64,000 nucleotides of DNA from Lentzea albidocapillata subsp. violacea (GTDB taxonomy: Bacteria; Actinomycetota; Actinomycetes; Mycobacteriales; Pseudonocardiaceae), in contig NZ_FNET01000021.1 of NCBI RefSeq assembly GCF_900100275.1, positions 62,001 through 126,000 on the forward strand, given 5' to 3'. This document shows positions 19,650 to 28,187 of the stretch, one piece after another. Each line of letters begins with the position of its first letter. Within the stretch, counting starts at the first letter, position 1. A program made the translations under genes and the position numbers. The notes under the pieces were generated by a model that saw only the letters and a list, made by a program, of their open reading frames with translations, had not been told where the DNA came from and made no database searches.

Positions 19650-20772
19650 AGTCCGCCCACCGGTAGTTGTCGATGAACGGATTGCGGTTGCGCTGGTAGC
19701 TGTCGAAGATCACCTGGTTGCGGCGCTGCTCGAACGCGTCCGGCGGGTCCTGCAGGTTCCACTGCTTCAACACCGACAGCTTGCCCATGTACGGCTGTGA
19801 GCCGTTGGACGTCGAGTTGTTGAGCTCCAGGTTCAACTGGTCGCCGCTTTCGTAGCGCACGGCCATGTAGAACAGCATGCGCGCGACGTCACCCTTCACG
19901 GCGTCGCGCGGCTCCCACGAGTCGGCGTCGAAGACGTTGCCGGGCGCCTCCGGGTGGGTCTGGTTGCCACCGTTGTCGAAGTCCAGGTTGCCTCGAACCG
20001 CGTTCACCGTCACGTCTTCGGGCCGCAGGTGGTGCAGGTCGGTACCGGGCTGGGTGTTGGTGTCGAAGGGACCGTGCGACTGGGGCCAGACGTGCTCGCG
20101 GTTCCAGTCGTTCTGGTCGCCGCCGTTGGCCGTCTTCGAGCGGGAGGTGCCGCTGTAAAGCAGGATCACGTTCGCCGAGTTGTCCGGGTCCTGGTCGGTG
20201 ACCTTCAGCGCCTCCCAGACCTGCGCGTAGGTCAGCCTGGTCTGGCTGCGGATGATGCCGTTCAACGCCGACTTCAGCGCCGCACCGGACTTGCCGCAGG
20301 CCGCCGCGTAGTAGGCGAGGCAGTTCGAAGGCGGTGCCGTCGTGGTCGGCGGCGGTGTGGTGCCGGCGAACGCGAACGCCGTGGTCGAGGTCAGCCCGGC
20401 GTGCGAGAAGTACGCGCTCAGCGAGCCCGTCACGTCGATCTGCCTACCCAGCAGCGACGGGTTCGACCTCATGCCCCACGCCGCACGGAACGACGAGGTG
20501 ATCTGCACGTAGACCATGCTCGAAGTGCTGGTCGTGGACGCCGAGTCCGCGAGCGCGAGCGCGTAGTCGTTCGGATAACCCGAACGGATGACGGTCGTCG
20601 TGGCCGTGGGTTGGCCGACGACATAACCGCGGACGGTCGCCGACGACCCGTTCTGGGTCGCGATCGCCTGCGCGACAGTGAGCGGGGCTGCTGCGACAGC
20701 GGCGGTCGACCCGTACAGGCCGACCGCCGCCAGCAAACCGACGACTAAAGCAAGTGGACTCCACCGCGCCAT
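19636..20772 (-). CDS. Secreted endonuclease I (EndA/NucM) with N-terminal OB-like domain
   Basis: 378 residues from ATG 20772 (GGGGAG 5 bp upstream). Signal peptide: ARWSPLALVVGLLAAVGLYG, cleaved near the AVAAAP site. Residues about 32-130 form a DUF6359/OB-like domain (VAQAIATQNGSSATVRGYVV). A Thr/Pro linker (TTPPPTTTAPPS) precedes the Endonuclease_1 domain: WNREHVWPQSHG, DLHHLRPEDVTVN (metal-binding HHLRP) and NRNPFIDN. An extracellular nonspecific nuclease for DNA degradation or phosphate scavenging. It ends 14 bp inside the convergent Nudix gene. A palindrome lies in its leader. Confidence 0.9.
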   Translation of the reverse strand: MARWSPLALVVGLLAAVGLYGSTAAVAAAPLTVAQAIATQNGSSATVRGYVVGQPTATTTVIRSGYPNDYALALADSASTTSTSSMVYVQITSSFRAAWGMRSNPSLLGRQIDVTGSLSAYFSHAGLTSTTAFAFAGTTPPPTTTAPPSNCLAYYAAACGKSGAALKSALNGIIRSQTRLTYAQVWEALKVTDQDPDNSANVILLYSGTSRSKTANGGDQNDWNREHVWPQSHGPFDTNTQPGTDLHHLRPEDVTVNAVRGNLDFDNGGNQTHPEAPGNVFDADSWEPRDAVKGDVARMLFYMAVRYESGDQLNLELNNSTSNGSQPYMGKLSVLKQWNLQDPPDAFEQRRNQVIFDSYQRNRNPFIDNYRWADSIWP

Positions 20773-20782
20773 GAGCACTCCC

Positions 20783-20811
20783 CGATCGTGTGGATGTTTT
20801 GCACACGATCG
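20783..20811. promoter_or_regulatory. Palindrome in the leader of the secreted nuclease gene
   Basis: CGATCGTGTG (20783-20792) and its exact complement CACACGATCG (20802-20811) with a 9-bp spacer, 10 bp upstream of the nuclease ATG and its ribosome site. Either a repressor operator or an mRNA hairpin limiting translation; the sequence alone does not distinguish them. Confidence 0.55.
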
Positions 20812-20868
20812 ATGTACATGGTCAACGGATGGTTAACGAGCGGTCACGGGACCAGGTCGATACAGGCT

Positions 20869-21372
20869 CTAGCTCTCCCTCAGGTACAGATCACGGAGTA
20901 GCGCGACCTCCGCGAGGTGGTGGATCACCTCACGGTTGATGTGCAACACCAGCGTCGCCATGGGCTCCTCCGCGAACGGTCCCTCCGCCGGCCCGACGGC
21001 CTTCGACAGGTCGGCCGTGCGCGCGCCGGCCATCCACCCCTCGTACGCGTCGTCCAGCTGTTTCAACGCCTCGTCGGCGCTCTGAGCGAACTGCCAGGTC
21101 GCGTAGTCGGCCGGTGGGCCACCGAAGTGCGAAGCCGTGCGCGCGTTGAACACGCCGACGATGATGTGCGCCATCCGCCACGCGATCGTGGTGACCGGCG
21201 TCGGTTCGGGCGCCGGGTACTGCCAGTCGATCGAGTTGTCCTCCTGGATGGTCCACGCGCCGGGCACGGGCTGCCAGAGGTACTCCTCGTCCGTCAGCCC
21301 TTCCAGCCGCGGCCGCGCCTGGACGGTCCAGTGGAACTCGAGCTGGTCCGTCAACTGCTTGTTCCAGTCCAT
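20869..21372 (-). CDS. DinB-family (mycothiol/bacillithiol-transferase-like) protein
   Basis: 167 residues from ATG 21372. Four-helix DinB/YfiT fold with the conserved metal His: WRMAHIIVGVFNAR (first His) and REVIHHLAEVALLRDLYL (last two His). The LTDEEYLWQPVPGAWTIQED stretch is characteristic of actinobacterial members. Probable thiol transfer or hydrolase with mycothiol. Divergent from the GNAT gene, starts 54 bp apart. Confidence 0.87.
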   Translation of the reverse strand: MDWNKQLTDQLEFHWTVQARPRLEGLTDEEYLWQPVPGAWTIQEDNSIDWQYPAPEPTPVTTIAWRMAHIIVGVFNARTASHFGGPPADYATWQFAQSADEALKQLDDAYEGWMAGARTADLSKAVGPAEGPFAEEPMATLVLHINREVIHHLAEVALLRDLYLRES

Positions 21373-21426
21373 GCCGCGACCGTAAATCCGTTTGCGGACA
21401 ACCACCGCCCTGGAAACACTGCGACC

Positions 21427-22569
21427 GTGGAAATCCGTACCTCGCGACCGGAAGACCTTCCCCAGATCGAGAATCTCATCGTCTCGCGCATGGACCCCAG
21501 TGACGGCGTCGACGCCCGCCTGCTGATGACCGATCCGGACGCGGGCTGCGACTGGGTCGGAGTCGCCGACGACGACGGCCGGATCGTCTCCACCCTCACG
21601 TTGATGGACGAGACGGTGACGCTGGCCGGCCTGGACATCCCGGCAGGGCAGATCGAACAGGTCGCGACCGACACCGAGTACGAGGGCAGGGGCCTGGTGC
21701 GGCAGCTGATGAGCTGGGCGCACGACAGGTCGGCCGAACGCGGTCACCTGCTCCAGTTCGTGATGGGCGTCCCGTACTTCTACCGGCAGTTCGGCTACAC
21801 CTACTCGATCCCGGTCAAGCAGAACCGGCCGCTCGCCACCAGGCCGAAAGCCGTTGCGGGACACACGATCCGGCGCGCGACCGAGGCCGACATCCCGGTG
21901 CTGGACAGGCTCCAGGACGACGCCCAGCAGGGTGCGGACCTGCGCGTGGCCCATGGCACGCCGTGCTGGCGCTGGCTGATCGACCGCACCGGCTCGACCA
22001 CGTGGATCGTCGACCGCGACGGCATCCCGGTCGCCACGGGCCGCAGCACGCCGGAGGAAGAGGGCGACGTCGTGCTCGGCGAGATCGCCGGCATCGACGA
22101 CGACGCCGTGAAAGCTCTGGTGACACTGGTGAACCCGGCCGAGATCGGCGAACGGCACCCGGCGCTGGAGGAACACCTGGAGGCCAGGCGACCGGACCTC
22201 GACCAGTACCTGGTGCGCATCCCCTCCATCCCGGAGCTGCTGGAGCACCTGCGGCCGGTCTTCGCACAACGTCTGCGAGGCCACGAGCCCGACGACGTGG
22301 TGCTTGGCTTCTACCGCACGCACGTGCGCTTCCGCTGGGACGGCACCGAGATCGGCCCGTACGAGTGGGGCCGCACGTTGCTCGGCCCCGGCGCGCAGGG
22401 CGGCGCGGGCATCGCCCCGGACCTGCTGGCGCCGCTGCTGTTCGGCCCCCACGGCATGGACGGCCTGCGCCGGATCTTCTCCGACGTCTACCCCGGCCCG
22501 AAACCAGCGTTGATGACCAGGCTGTTTCCGCCGGTCACGAGCGATCTGCTGACCTTCTACCTCCCATAA
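21427..22569 (+). CDS. GNAT N-acetyltransferase, Eis-like with SCP2-type tail
   Basis: 380 residues from GTG 21427. N-terminal GNAT domain: IRTSRPEDLPQIENLIVSR, QVATDTEYEGRGLVRQLMSW (acetyl-CoA loop, Q/RxxGxG/A-like), PYFYRQFGYTYSIP. A second divergent GNAT-like half follows (IRRATEADIPVLDRLQDDA). Length and tandem layout fit Eis-type enzymes or related amine acetyltransferases; substrate unknown. Confidence 0.85.
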   Translation: MEIRTSRPEDLPQIENLIVSRMDPSDGVDARLLMTDPDAGCDWVGVADDDGRIVSTLTLMDETVTLAGLDIPAGQIEQVATDTEYEGRGLVRQLMSWAHDRSAERGHLLQFVMGVPYFYRQFGYTYSIPVKQNRPLATRPKAVAGHTIRRATEADIPVLDRLQDDAQQGADLRVAHGTPCWRWLIDRTGSTTWIVDRDGIPVATGRSTPEEEGDVVLGEIAGIDDDAVKALVTLVNPAEIGERHPALEEHLEARRPDLDQYLVRIPSIPELLEHLRPVFAQRLRGHEPDDVVLGFYRTHVRFRWDGTEIGPYEWGRTLLGPGAQGGAGIAPDLLAPLLFGPHGMDGLRRIFSDVYPGPKPALMTRLFPPVTSDLLTFYLP

Positions 22570-22571
22570 CC

Positions 22572-22810
22572 CGAAACCGAGCGCTCGGTCGGCCGCGATC
22601 AGGTCGAGTCGGTGTTCGCGGACGGCAAGCAGCTCGTGCTGCTCTCCCCGAGCGGCGCCGAACTGGCCCGCGAGAAGTCCGACCTGAGCAGGGCGAGGCT
22701 CGAACGGGCCTTCACCGAGCAGGGTTACCGGTGGCGCGCCGCGCCTGTTCGGCAGGCTGATCGACCCGGACTTCGACGCGAACAAACAGGTAAGCACCCT
22801 CCGGTTGATC
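22572..22810 (+). pseudogene. Fragment of an unrecognised gene
   Basis: A coding-like stretch with no start at the 5' end (DQVESVFADGKQLVLLSPSG, then DLSRARLERAFTEQGYRWRA) shifts frame near 22740 to continue as PRLFGRLIDPDFDANKQ. It looks like the C-terminal half of a gene whose front is missing. Family not recognised. It fills the 278-bp gap before the desulfurase gene. Confidence 0.35.
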
Positions 22811-22847
22811 CTTTCCCGATTCGTGGGTGCTCCAGCACCATGAGGGC

Positions 22848-23990
22848 ATGGCTTATGACGTCGCTGCGGTCCGCGCCCACTTCCCCGCGCTGCGCGAGGG
22901 TGCCGCGCACTTCGACGGGCCCGGCGGCGCGCAGGTGCCCGACGTCGTGGCCGAGGCGGTCAGGAACACCCTGACCTCGGCGGTCTCCAACCGGGGCAGC
23001 GTCACGGCCGCCGAGCGCCGGGCCGAGGAGATCGTGCGGACCGCACGGCGCACGATGGCGGAGTTCCTCAACGCCGGCAGCATCGTGTTCGGGCGCAGCA
23101 TGACCCAGCTGACCTACGACTTCGCCCGCACGCTGTCGAAGAACTGGCGGCCGGGCGACGAGGTCATCGTGACCAGGATCGACCACGACGCGAACATCAG
23201 GCCGTGGGTGCAGGCCGCCGAGGCCGCGCGGGCCACGGTGCGATGGGCGCCGTTCGACCGCACGACCGGTGAGCTGCCCGTCGAGTCGGTGACGAAGCTG
23301 CTGTCCGACCGCACCCGCGTCGTCGCGATCACGGCGGCGTCGAACCTGCTCGGCACGCGCCCGGCCATCGCGGAGATCGCGCGGGCGGCGCACGAGGCGG
23401 CGGCGTTCGTCTACGTCGACGGCGTGCACTACACACCGCACGTGCCCGTCGATGTCGAGGCGTTGGACGCCGACTTCTTCGTGTGCTCGCCGTACAAGTT
23501 CCTCGGCCCGCACCTCGGCGTGCTGGCGGCGGCGCCCGAGCTGCTGGAGACGTTGCGGCCGGACAAGCTGCTGCCGTCGAGCAACGCCGTGCCGGAACGG
23601 TTCGAGCTGGGCACGCTGCCGTACGAACTGCTCGCCGGGACGACGGCGGCCGTGGAGTTCATGCGGTCGCTGGAAGGCCTGGAGGAGTACGAGCTCGGCC
23701 TCCGCGAGAAGCTGGAGACCGGGCTACGGGAACTCGGCGTGCGCATCTACGGCAAGGCCTCGTCGCGCACGCCGACCGTGCTGTTCTCCGTCGACGGGCT
23801 GGACCCGGCCGAGGTCTACCGCAGGCTCGGGGCCGAGGGCGTGAACGCGCCCGCCGGCCACTTCTACGCGATCGAGTGCTCGCGGTGGCTCGGCCTGGGC
23901 GACAAGGGCGCCGTGCGGGCGGGCATCGGGCCGTACACCGACGAGTCCGATGTGGAGCGTCTGCTCCGGGCCGTGGCCAAGCTCAGATGA
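22848..23990 (+). CDS. Cysteine desulfurase-like aminotransferase class V
   Basis: 380 residues from ATG 22848 (MAYDVAAVRAHFPAL). Fold type I PLP enzyme: HFDGPGGAQVP, RIDHDANIRPWVQAAE, VYVDGVHYTPHVPVDVE (Asp to the PLP ring) and FVCSPYKFLGPHLGVL (Schiff-base Lys near 221). It lacks the mobile active-site Cys loop of IscS/SufS and matches the 'cysteine desulfurase-like, NifS family' group of actinobacteria, so desulfurase activity is not assured. Ends 8 bp inside the convergent gene. Confidence 0.87.
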   Translation: MAYDVAAVRAHFPALREGAAHFDGPGGAQVPDVVAEAVRNTLTSAVSNRGSVTAAERRAEEIVRTARRTMAEFLNAGSIVFGRSMTQLTYDFARTLSKNWRPGDEVIVTRIDHDANIRPWVQAAEAARATVRWAPFDRTTGELPVESVTKLLSDRTRVVAITAASNLLGTRPAIAEIARAAHEAAAFVYVDGVHYTPHVPVDVEALDADFFVCSPYKFLGPHLGVLAAAPELLETLRPDKLLPSSNAVPERFELGTLPYELLAGTTAAVEFMRSLEGLEEYELGLREKLETGLRELGVRIYGKASSRTPTVLFSVDGLDPAEVYRRLGAEGVNAPAGHFYAIECSRWLGLGDKGAVRAGIGPYTDESDVERLLRAVAKLR

Positions 23991-25596
23991 ACAGCACCAG
24001 CGCGGCGTAGACCGCGCCGACGAGCACGCTGATGTTGAGCTTGCGCGTCACGCGGCCGCCGGGGTGTTCGGCGATCAACGACCGGGCGCGCGCCCACATC
24101 ACCTTCTCGCCCGCCTCCCTGTCCGGCAGGTGCGGTGTCGTGAGAACGTCGCCGTGCGGGCCGAACGCGAGCATGAGCTGGGGGCCGGACCGCCGCACGC
24201 CGTGCAGCTGCGCCCATGGCACGCGGTAGGTGAAGATGCCGGTGTAGAGCACGACCGAGTTGTGGTCGAGACGCAGCATCGGCTGGAACCGCGTCACCGC
24301 CGATAGCACGCACTGCACGCCGATCAGCCCGAGCACGATCAGCTCCGGATAGGACTTCAGCGCGATCAACGCCCCGGCGGCGCCGAGCAGCAGCGCCACG
24401 CCCTCGATCCGCCGCCGGTCGCCCGGCCAGATCGCGTGCGGCAGGTCGACCGGTGTGCCCGCGGTGACCGGCAGGCCCGGCAGGTGTGCACTGTGGACGG
24501 TGTGGCGCGGGCGGACGCGGTTCAGCGTGCTCGTCGCCATGACCTCTCCCTCGACCAGCAACGCCACCTGGCCGCCGTGGTGCCACTCCCCCGCGACGAG
24601 GACCTCGGCCGGGTCGAGCCTTGGCGGCGGGTCCTCCTCGCCGCGCCACACCCGGCCGAACTGCTCGGTGTCGTGGTAGAGCGGTTCCTCCAGCCCGAGG
24701 TCGGCAAGCGTGGTGACCGTGGCGACGTCCTCCTTGCCGTACCGCAACAGGATCCGGCGCGGCCCGAGCGGACGCGCCTGCAGCCGGATCGCCTTCACCG
24801 GGCCCGACCACAACGCGCGGCGGCGGCGTTCCCGCGCGGCCAGCATGATCGCGAAGAACACGGCGGCACCGCCGATGGTCAGCCACCACGTGACGTCCTC
24901 GGGTTCGTTCTCCATCCGCACCCACGTGCCGTCCGCGAGCACCGGCACCTCGTCGCCGACCCGGTAGGACTCCGGCGCGAGCGGCTGGAACGCGGCGCGC
25001 TGCCGGTCCGGCAGTTCCACCCACACCTCGTAGGTGTCCTTGATCTCGACGACCTGCGCCTCGACGCGGCTGGCGTTCGCGATGTGCTGCTCGATCGCGG
25101 CGTTGGTGAGGCCGTACTGCACGAAGGTCAGGAACCCGAACACGACCAGCAGCACGGCGACCACGCGCAGAACTCCGCGTTGCGGCGGCAGGTCCGGCAG
25201 GGAAACGATCGTCGCGCCCGCCGCCTCGTGCTGGTCAGCCCGCGCCCGGACCGTCCACACCGCAACCAACGCACACGCACCGGCGTGCAGCCCGAACGCC
25301 AGGTTCGCGACCGCACTGCCGTCGAGCGTGATGTCCAGCGCACCGAACAGCACGCCCATCGCGCAGCCCGTGAGCACGCGGTTGAACAACAGCAGCAACG
25401 GTGTCGCCAGCAACGGCACCACGGCGAGAGAGAACAGCGGGTCCGGCAAACACGGCTGCGCGGCCGTGCACGGCGCCTCGTTCGCGCTCACGGTGAAGAA
25501 GAAGGCGGCGATCCACCCACCGACGAGCCCGACCTTGGTCACCCACCACGGAACCGCGGCTGCTTGCCAGCGCTGGACGTCCACGGGACCGATCAT
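23983..25596 (-). CDS. Membrane protein with PH-like domain, unknown function
   Basis: 537 residues from ATG 25596. Four hydrophobic helices in the first 130 residues (KVGLVGGWIAAFFFTVS; FSLAVVPLLATPLLLLF), one near 150, another near 230, then a large soluble part and two helices near 425 and at the very C-terminus (VLVGAVYAALVLFI). A DUF3592-like loop between helices (EAQVVEIKDTYEVWVELP...YRVGDEVPVL) and a late PH-like strand set (NSVVLYTGIFTYRVPWAQLHGV) are visible. No enzymatic motif. Confidence 0.72.
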   Translation of the reverse strand: MIGPVDVQRWQAAAVPWWVTKVGLVGGWIAAFFFTVSANEAPCTAAQPCLPDPLFSLAVVPLLATPLLLLFNRVLTGCAMGVLFGALDITLDGSAVANLAFGLHAGACALVAVWTVRARADQHEAAGATIVSLPDLPPQRGVLRVVAVLLVVFGFLTFVQYGLTNAAIEQHIANASRVEAQVVEIKDTYEVWVELPDRQRAAFQPLAPESYRVGDEVPVLADGTWVRMENEPEDVTWWLTIGGAAVFFAIMLAARERRRRALWSGPVKAIRLQARPLGPRRILLRYGKEDVATVTTLADLGLEEPLYHDTEQFGRVWRGEEDPPPRLDPAEVLVAGEWHHGGQVALLVEGEVMATSTLNRVRPRHTVHSAHLPGLPVTAGTPVDLPHAIWPGDRRRIEGVALLLGAAGALIALKSYPELIVLGLIGVQCVLSAVTRFQPMLRLDHNSVVLYTGIFTYRVPWAQLHGVRRSGPQLMLAFGPHGDVLTTPHLPDREAGEKVMWARARSLIAEHPGGRVTRKLNISVLVGAVYAALVLFI

Positions 25597-25692
25597 GACA
25601 CGTCCGTTGCTCCGAACGGCGCGATTCCCCGTCAACGAAGTGGGTATCCGCACCTCAACACAGTGCTCTACCAATTGGCAGGAGGTGGACAC

Positions 25693-25878
25693 ATGCTGGC
25701 CATCATCGCCGCGGTCTCGTTCGGCCTCGCCCTGATCCTGGACCTGGCGAAGGCGGCGCTCGGTGAAGTGATCACGGTCAACACCCTGGTCGTGCTCGGA
25801 CTGTTGCTGCTCGCGTTGCACCTCGCCGGTGTCGGCACCGGTACCCGTTCCTTCGGATGGCGCCGTGCCCGCAGGTAG
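25693..25878 (+). CDS. Small two-helix membrane protein
   Basis: 61 residues after AGGAGGTGG. Two hydrophobic helices (LAIIAAVSFGLALILDLAKAA cut to about 20 residues; NTLVVLGLLLLALHLAGVG) and a basic tail (RSFGWRRARR). Common short actinobacterial membrane protein of unknown role. Its end overlaps the start of the BrkB gene by about 50 bp. Confidence 0.7.
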   Translation: MLAIIAAVSFGLALILDLAKAALGEVITVNTLVVLGLLLLALHLAGVGTGTRSFGWRRARR

Positions 25879-26785
25879 GACCGTCAACGGCCCCGCCAGG
25901 TTGCCGAAAGGCGCCTGGTGGGGCGTTCTCAAGCGGACTGTCAAGGAGTTCGGCGACGACAACCTGACCGACTGGGCGGCCGCGCTCACCTACTACGCGG
26001 TGCTGTCGTTGTTCCCCGGCATCATCGTCCTGACGTCCGCGCTCGCGCTGCTCGGCGACGCGACGACGCAGGAGCTGCTGAAGTACGTCGACCAGGTCGC
26101 GCCCGGCCAGGCCGGCGACGTGGTCAAGTCGTCCATCGAGGAGCTGCGGAAGAGCCAGAACGCCGCGAGTCTGCTGGGCATCATCGGTCTGCTGACCGCG
26201 TTCTGGACCGCGTCGGGCTACCTCGGAGCGTTCATGCGGGCCTGCAACGCCGTCTACGACGTCGAGGAGGGCCGGCCGTTCTGGAAGTTGGTGCCGCTGC
26301 GACTCGCGCTGACGCTGGGCTCGGTGGTGCTGGTGTCGCTCACGCTCGGCGCGCTCGTGCTGACCGGCGGCGTCGCGGACGCGGTCGGCAACGCGATCGG
26401 GCTCGGCGACACCGTGGTCACGGTCTGGGACATCGCGAAGTGGCCGGTCATCCTGCTGCTCGTGAGCCTGGCGTTCGCGATCCTGTACTGGGCGGCGCCG
26501 AACGTGCGGCAGCCCGGCTTCCGCTGGATCAGCCCCGGCAGCCTGCTCGCGATCGTGCTGTGGGCGCTCGCGACCGTCGGTTTCGCGGTCTACGTGGCGA
26601 ACTTCGGGTCCTACAACAAGACCTACGGCTCACTCGCCGGCGTGATCGTCTTCCTGGTGTGGCTGTGGATCTCGAACATCGCCGTGCTGCTCGGTGCCGA
26701 GCTCGACGCGGAGCTGGAGCGCGGCAGGAGGCTCGCGCAGGGCGAGAAGGATCCCTCACCCGAGCCGCGTGATCTCCCCGGGTAG
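25829..26785 (+). CDS. YihY/BrkB-family membrane protein
   Basis: 318 residues with six membrane segments and the family pattern DWAAALTYYAVLSLFPGIIVL near residue 50, then WTASGYLGAFMRACNAVYDVEEGRPFWKL and YNKTYGSLAGVIVFLVWLWISN. Formerly called ribonuclease BN; now regarded as an inner-membrane protein of unsettled, possibly transport, function. GTG start at 25829 inside the upstream small gene. The C-terminal Arg/Lys tail overlaps the convergent lipoprotein gene by 30 bp. Confidence 0.88.
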   Translation: MSAPVPVPSDGAVPAGRTVNGPARLPKGAWWGVLKRTVKEFGDDNLTDWAAALTYYAVLSLFPGIIVLTSALALLGDATTQELLKYVDQVAPGQAGDVVKSSIEELRKSQNAASLLGIIGLLTAFWTASGYLGAFMRACNAVYDVEEGRPFWKLVPLRLALTLGSVVLVSLTLGALVLTGGVADAVGNAIGLGDTVVTVWDIAKWPVILLLVSLAFAILYWAAPNVRQPGFRWISPGSLLAIVLWALATVGFAVYVANFGSYNKTYGSLAGVIVFLVWLWISNIAVLLGAELDAELERGRRLAQGEKDPSPEPRDLPG

Positions 26786-27121
26786 CTCGGCCTCGACCGC
26801 CGTCCACACCCCGTCGGGCCCGGCCTCGATGCGTTCGGTCGTGTCACCGGGGACCAGCACCCACAGCTGGTCCTTCTTGGACAGCCACACGACGCCGATG
26901 CCGTCCGCCCGCGAGCTCGTCGCGTACTCGTAGGACTTGCGGAACACGTCGCCGCCGTTGCGGTCGGTCACCCGTACCTCGCTCGCGCTCTCGGCGTGCG
27001 CGACGAACTTCCCGCTCGGCGACTGCTTGGGCGCGCCGGGTCTCGCGAACCGGTCCTCGCCGTCGCCGCCACAGCCGGTGAGGACCAGGAGCAGGGCGAC
27101 GAGCGCCGCCAGGGCCCTCAT
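26756..27121 (-). CDS. Small lipoprotein
   Basis: 121 residues from ATG 27121. Type II signal peptide with hydrophobic ALVALLLVLTG followed by the lipobox Cys (LTGC) near residue 16. The mature part (KFVAHAESASEVRVTDRNG; DQLWVLVPGDTTERI) looks like a single beta-sheet domain. No assigned function; exported and membrane anchored. Confidence 0.82.
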   Translation of the reverse strand: MRALAALVALLLVLTGCGGDGEDRFARPGAPKQSPSGKFVAHAESASEVRVTDRNGGDVFRKSYEYATSSRADGIGVVWLSKKDQLWVLVPGDTTERIEAGPDGVWTAVEAELPGEITRLG

Positions 27122-27182
27122 GACAGTTCGCTGCGGTAATTGCCGTGCGTCATACCGCCAAAGGTAGCTAGCGTGATCCTTC

Positions 27183-27926
27183 GTGCTCACCATTCTGGAG
27201 AAGTTTTACGACTCTGTGCCCCGGCCGGGATCTCGCGTCGAGGACCACGGTGAGCTGGTGCTGTTCGTCCAGGCGGGCGACGGCTACCCGTACTACGCGC
27301 GTCCCCGGTTCCCCGGCGGGCGGCCGACGGTCGCCGACGTGCTGGAGGTGCGCGAACGACAGCTCGAACTCGGTGTGCCCGAAGCGTTCGAGTGGCTGCA
27401 CGAGACGACGCCGGGCCTGCTCGACGTCGCCCGGCAGGCCGGCTTGAAGGTGCTCCAAGCTCCGTTGCTGGTGCTCGACCCTGAGAAGCTGCCGGAACCG
27501 CATCCGCACGTGCGCGTGCTCGGCACGCTGCCTGCCGAGGTATCCGTCGTGGCGGAACTGGCGTTCTCGTCGCCGGGCACGGGACGAGGTGAAGCCGGTG
27601 TGGCGGAACGGGACGCGGCGCTCGAAGGCGCCGTCCCGGGGAGCACCCGCCACCGGCACGCGGTGGCCGACCTGCCAGGCGAGGGCGTACTGGCGGTGGG
27701 CACCGCGCAACGGGCGGGTGACGTCGTCGAGATCGCGGGCATCGGCACGTTGCCGGCGGCACGGCGGCGTGGCCTCGGTGGCGCGGTCACCGCCGCACTG
27801 GCACGTGATGCCCTGGAAAGGGGCGCTGAGCTGGTGTTCCTGTCGGCCGGCAGCCAGGAGATCGCGCGGGTCTACGAGCGCGTCGGGTTCCGCCGGATCG
27901 GCACGGCCTGCATCGCCTCGACCTAG
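27183..27926 (+). CDS. GNAT-family acetyltransferase
   Basis: 247 residues from GTG 27183. The C-terminal GNAT core holds the acetyl-CoA loop (AARRRGLGGAVTAALARDAL, near residues 198-217) and the final IARVYERVGFRRIGTACI strand. The N-terminal 110 residues form the extra half seen in actinobacterial two-lobe GNATs. Start agrees with a TAGCTA -10-like box 12 bp upstream, so the transcript is probably leaderless. Confidence 0.83.
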   Translation: MLTILEKFYDSVPRPGSRVEDHGELVLFVQAGDGYPYYARPRFPGGRPTVADVLEVRERQLELGVPEAFEWLHETTPGLLDVARQAGLKVLQAPLLVLDPEKLPEPHPHVRVLGTLPAEVSVVAELAFSSPGTGRGEAGVAERDAALEGAVPGSTRHRHAVADLPGEGVLAVGTAQRAGDVVEIAGIGTLPAARRRGLGGAVTAALARDALERGAELVFLSAGSQEIARVYERVGFRRIGTACIAST

Positions 27927-28124
27927 TGGCACCCGGAACAGGCAGTCGACGCACGGCATACCGGACGGCCGGGCTAGCAGTTCGGCCTCGCCCTGACGGA
28001 TGAGCTCGCCGCAGTAGGCGGTCAACGCGAGCGGCGTCTCGTCGTCAGGCACGGGCACGAGGTGGCACGTGCGTTGTGTCTCACCTACGACACCCGCACG
28101 CTTGCGGACCAGCAATACAGCCAT
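27927..28124 (-). CDS. Small cysteine-containing hypothetical protein (C-terminus uncertain)
   Basis: From ATG 28124 the protein reads VLLVRKRAGVVGETQRTCHL...YCGELIRQGEAEL...MPCVDCL, a short family I recall beside XRE regulators in Pseudonocardiaceae, with a Cys pair CVDC that could bind metal. No stop occurs at the expected place: the frame stays open to 27168, antisense through the GNAT gene. The coordinates give only the plausible part; either the stop has been lost or the product is much longer. Confidence 0.42.
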
Positions 28125-28187
28125 GCGTAGAGCGTGGTGGCCGCACGGTGGTTTGCGGGCCACGTATGCGGAACTCGCATACAGCGA

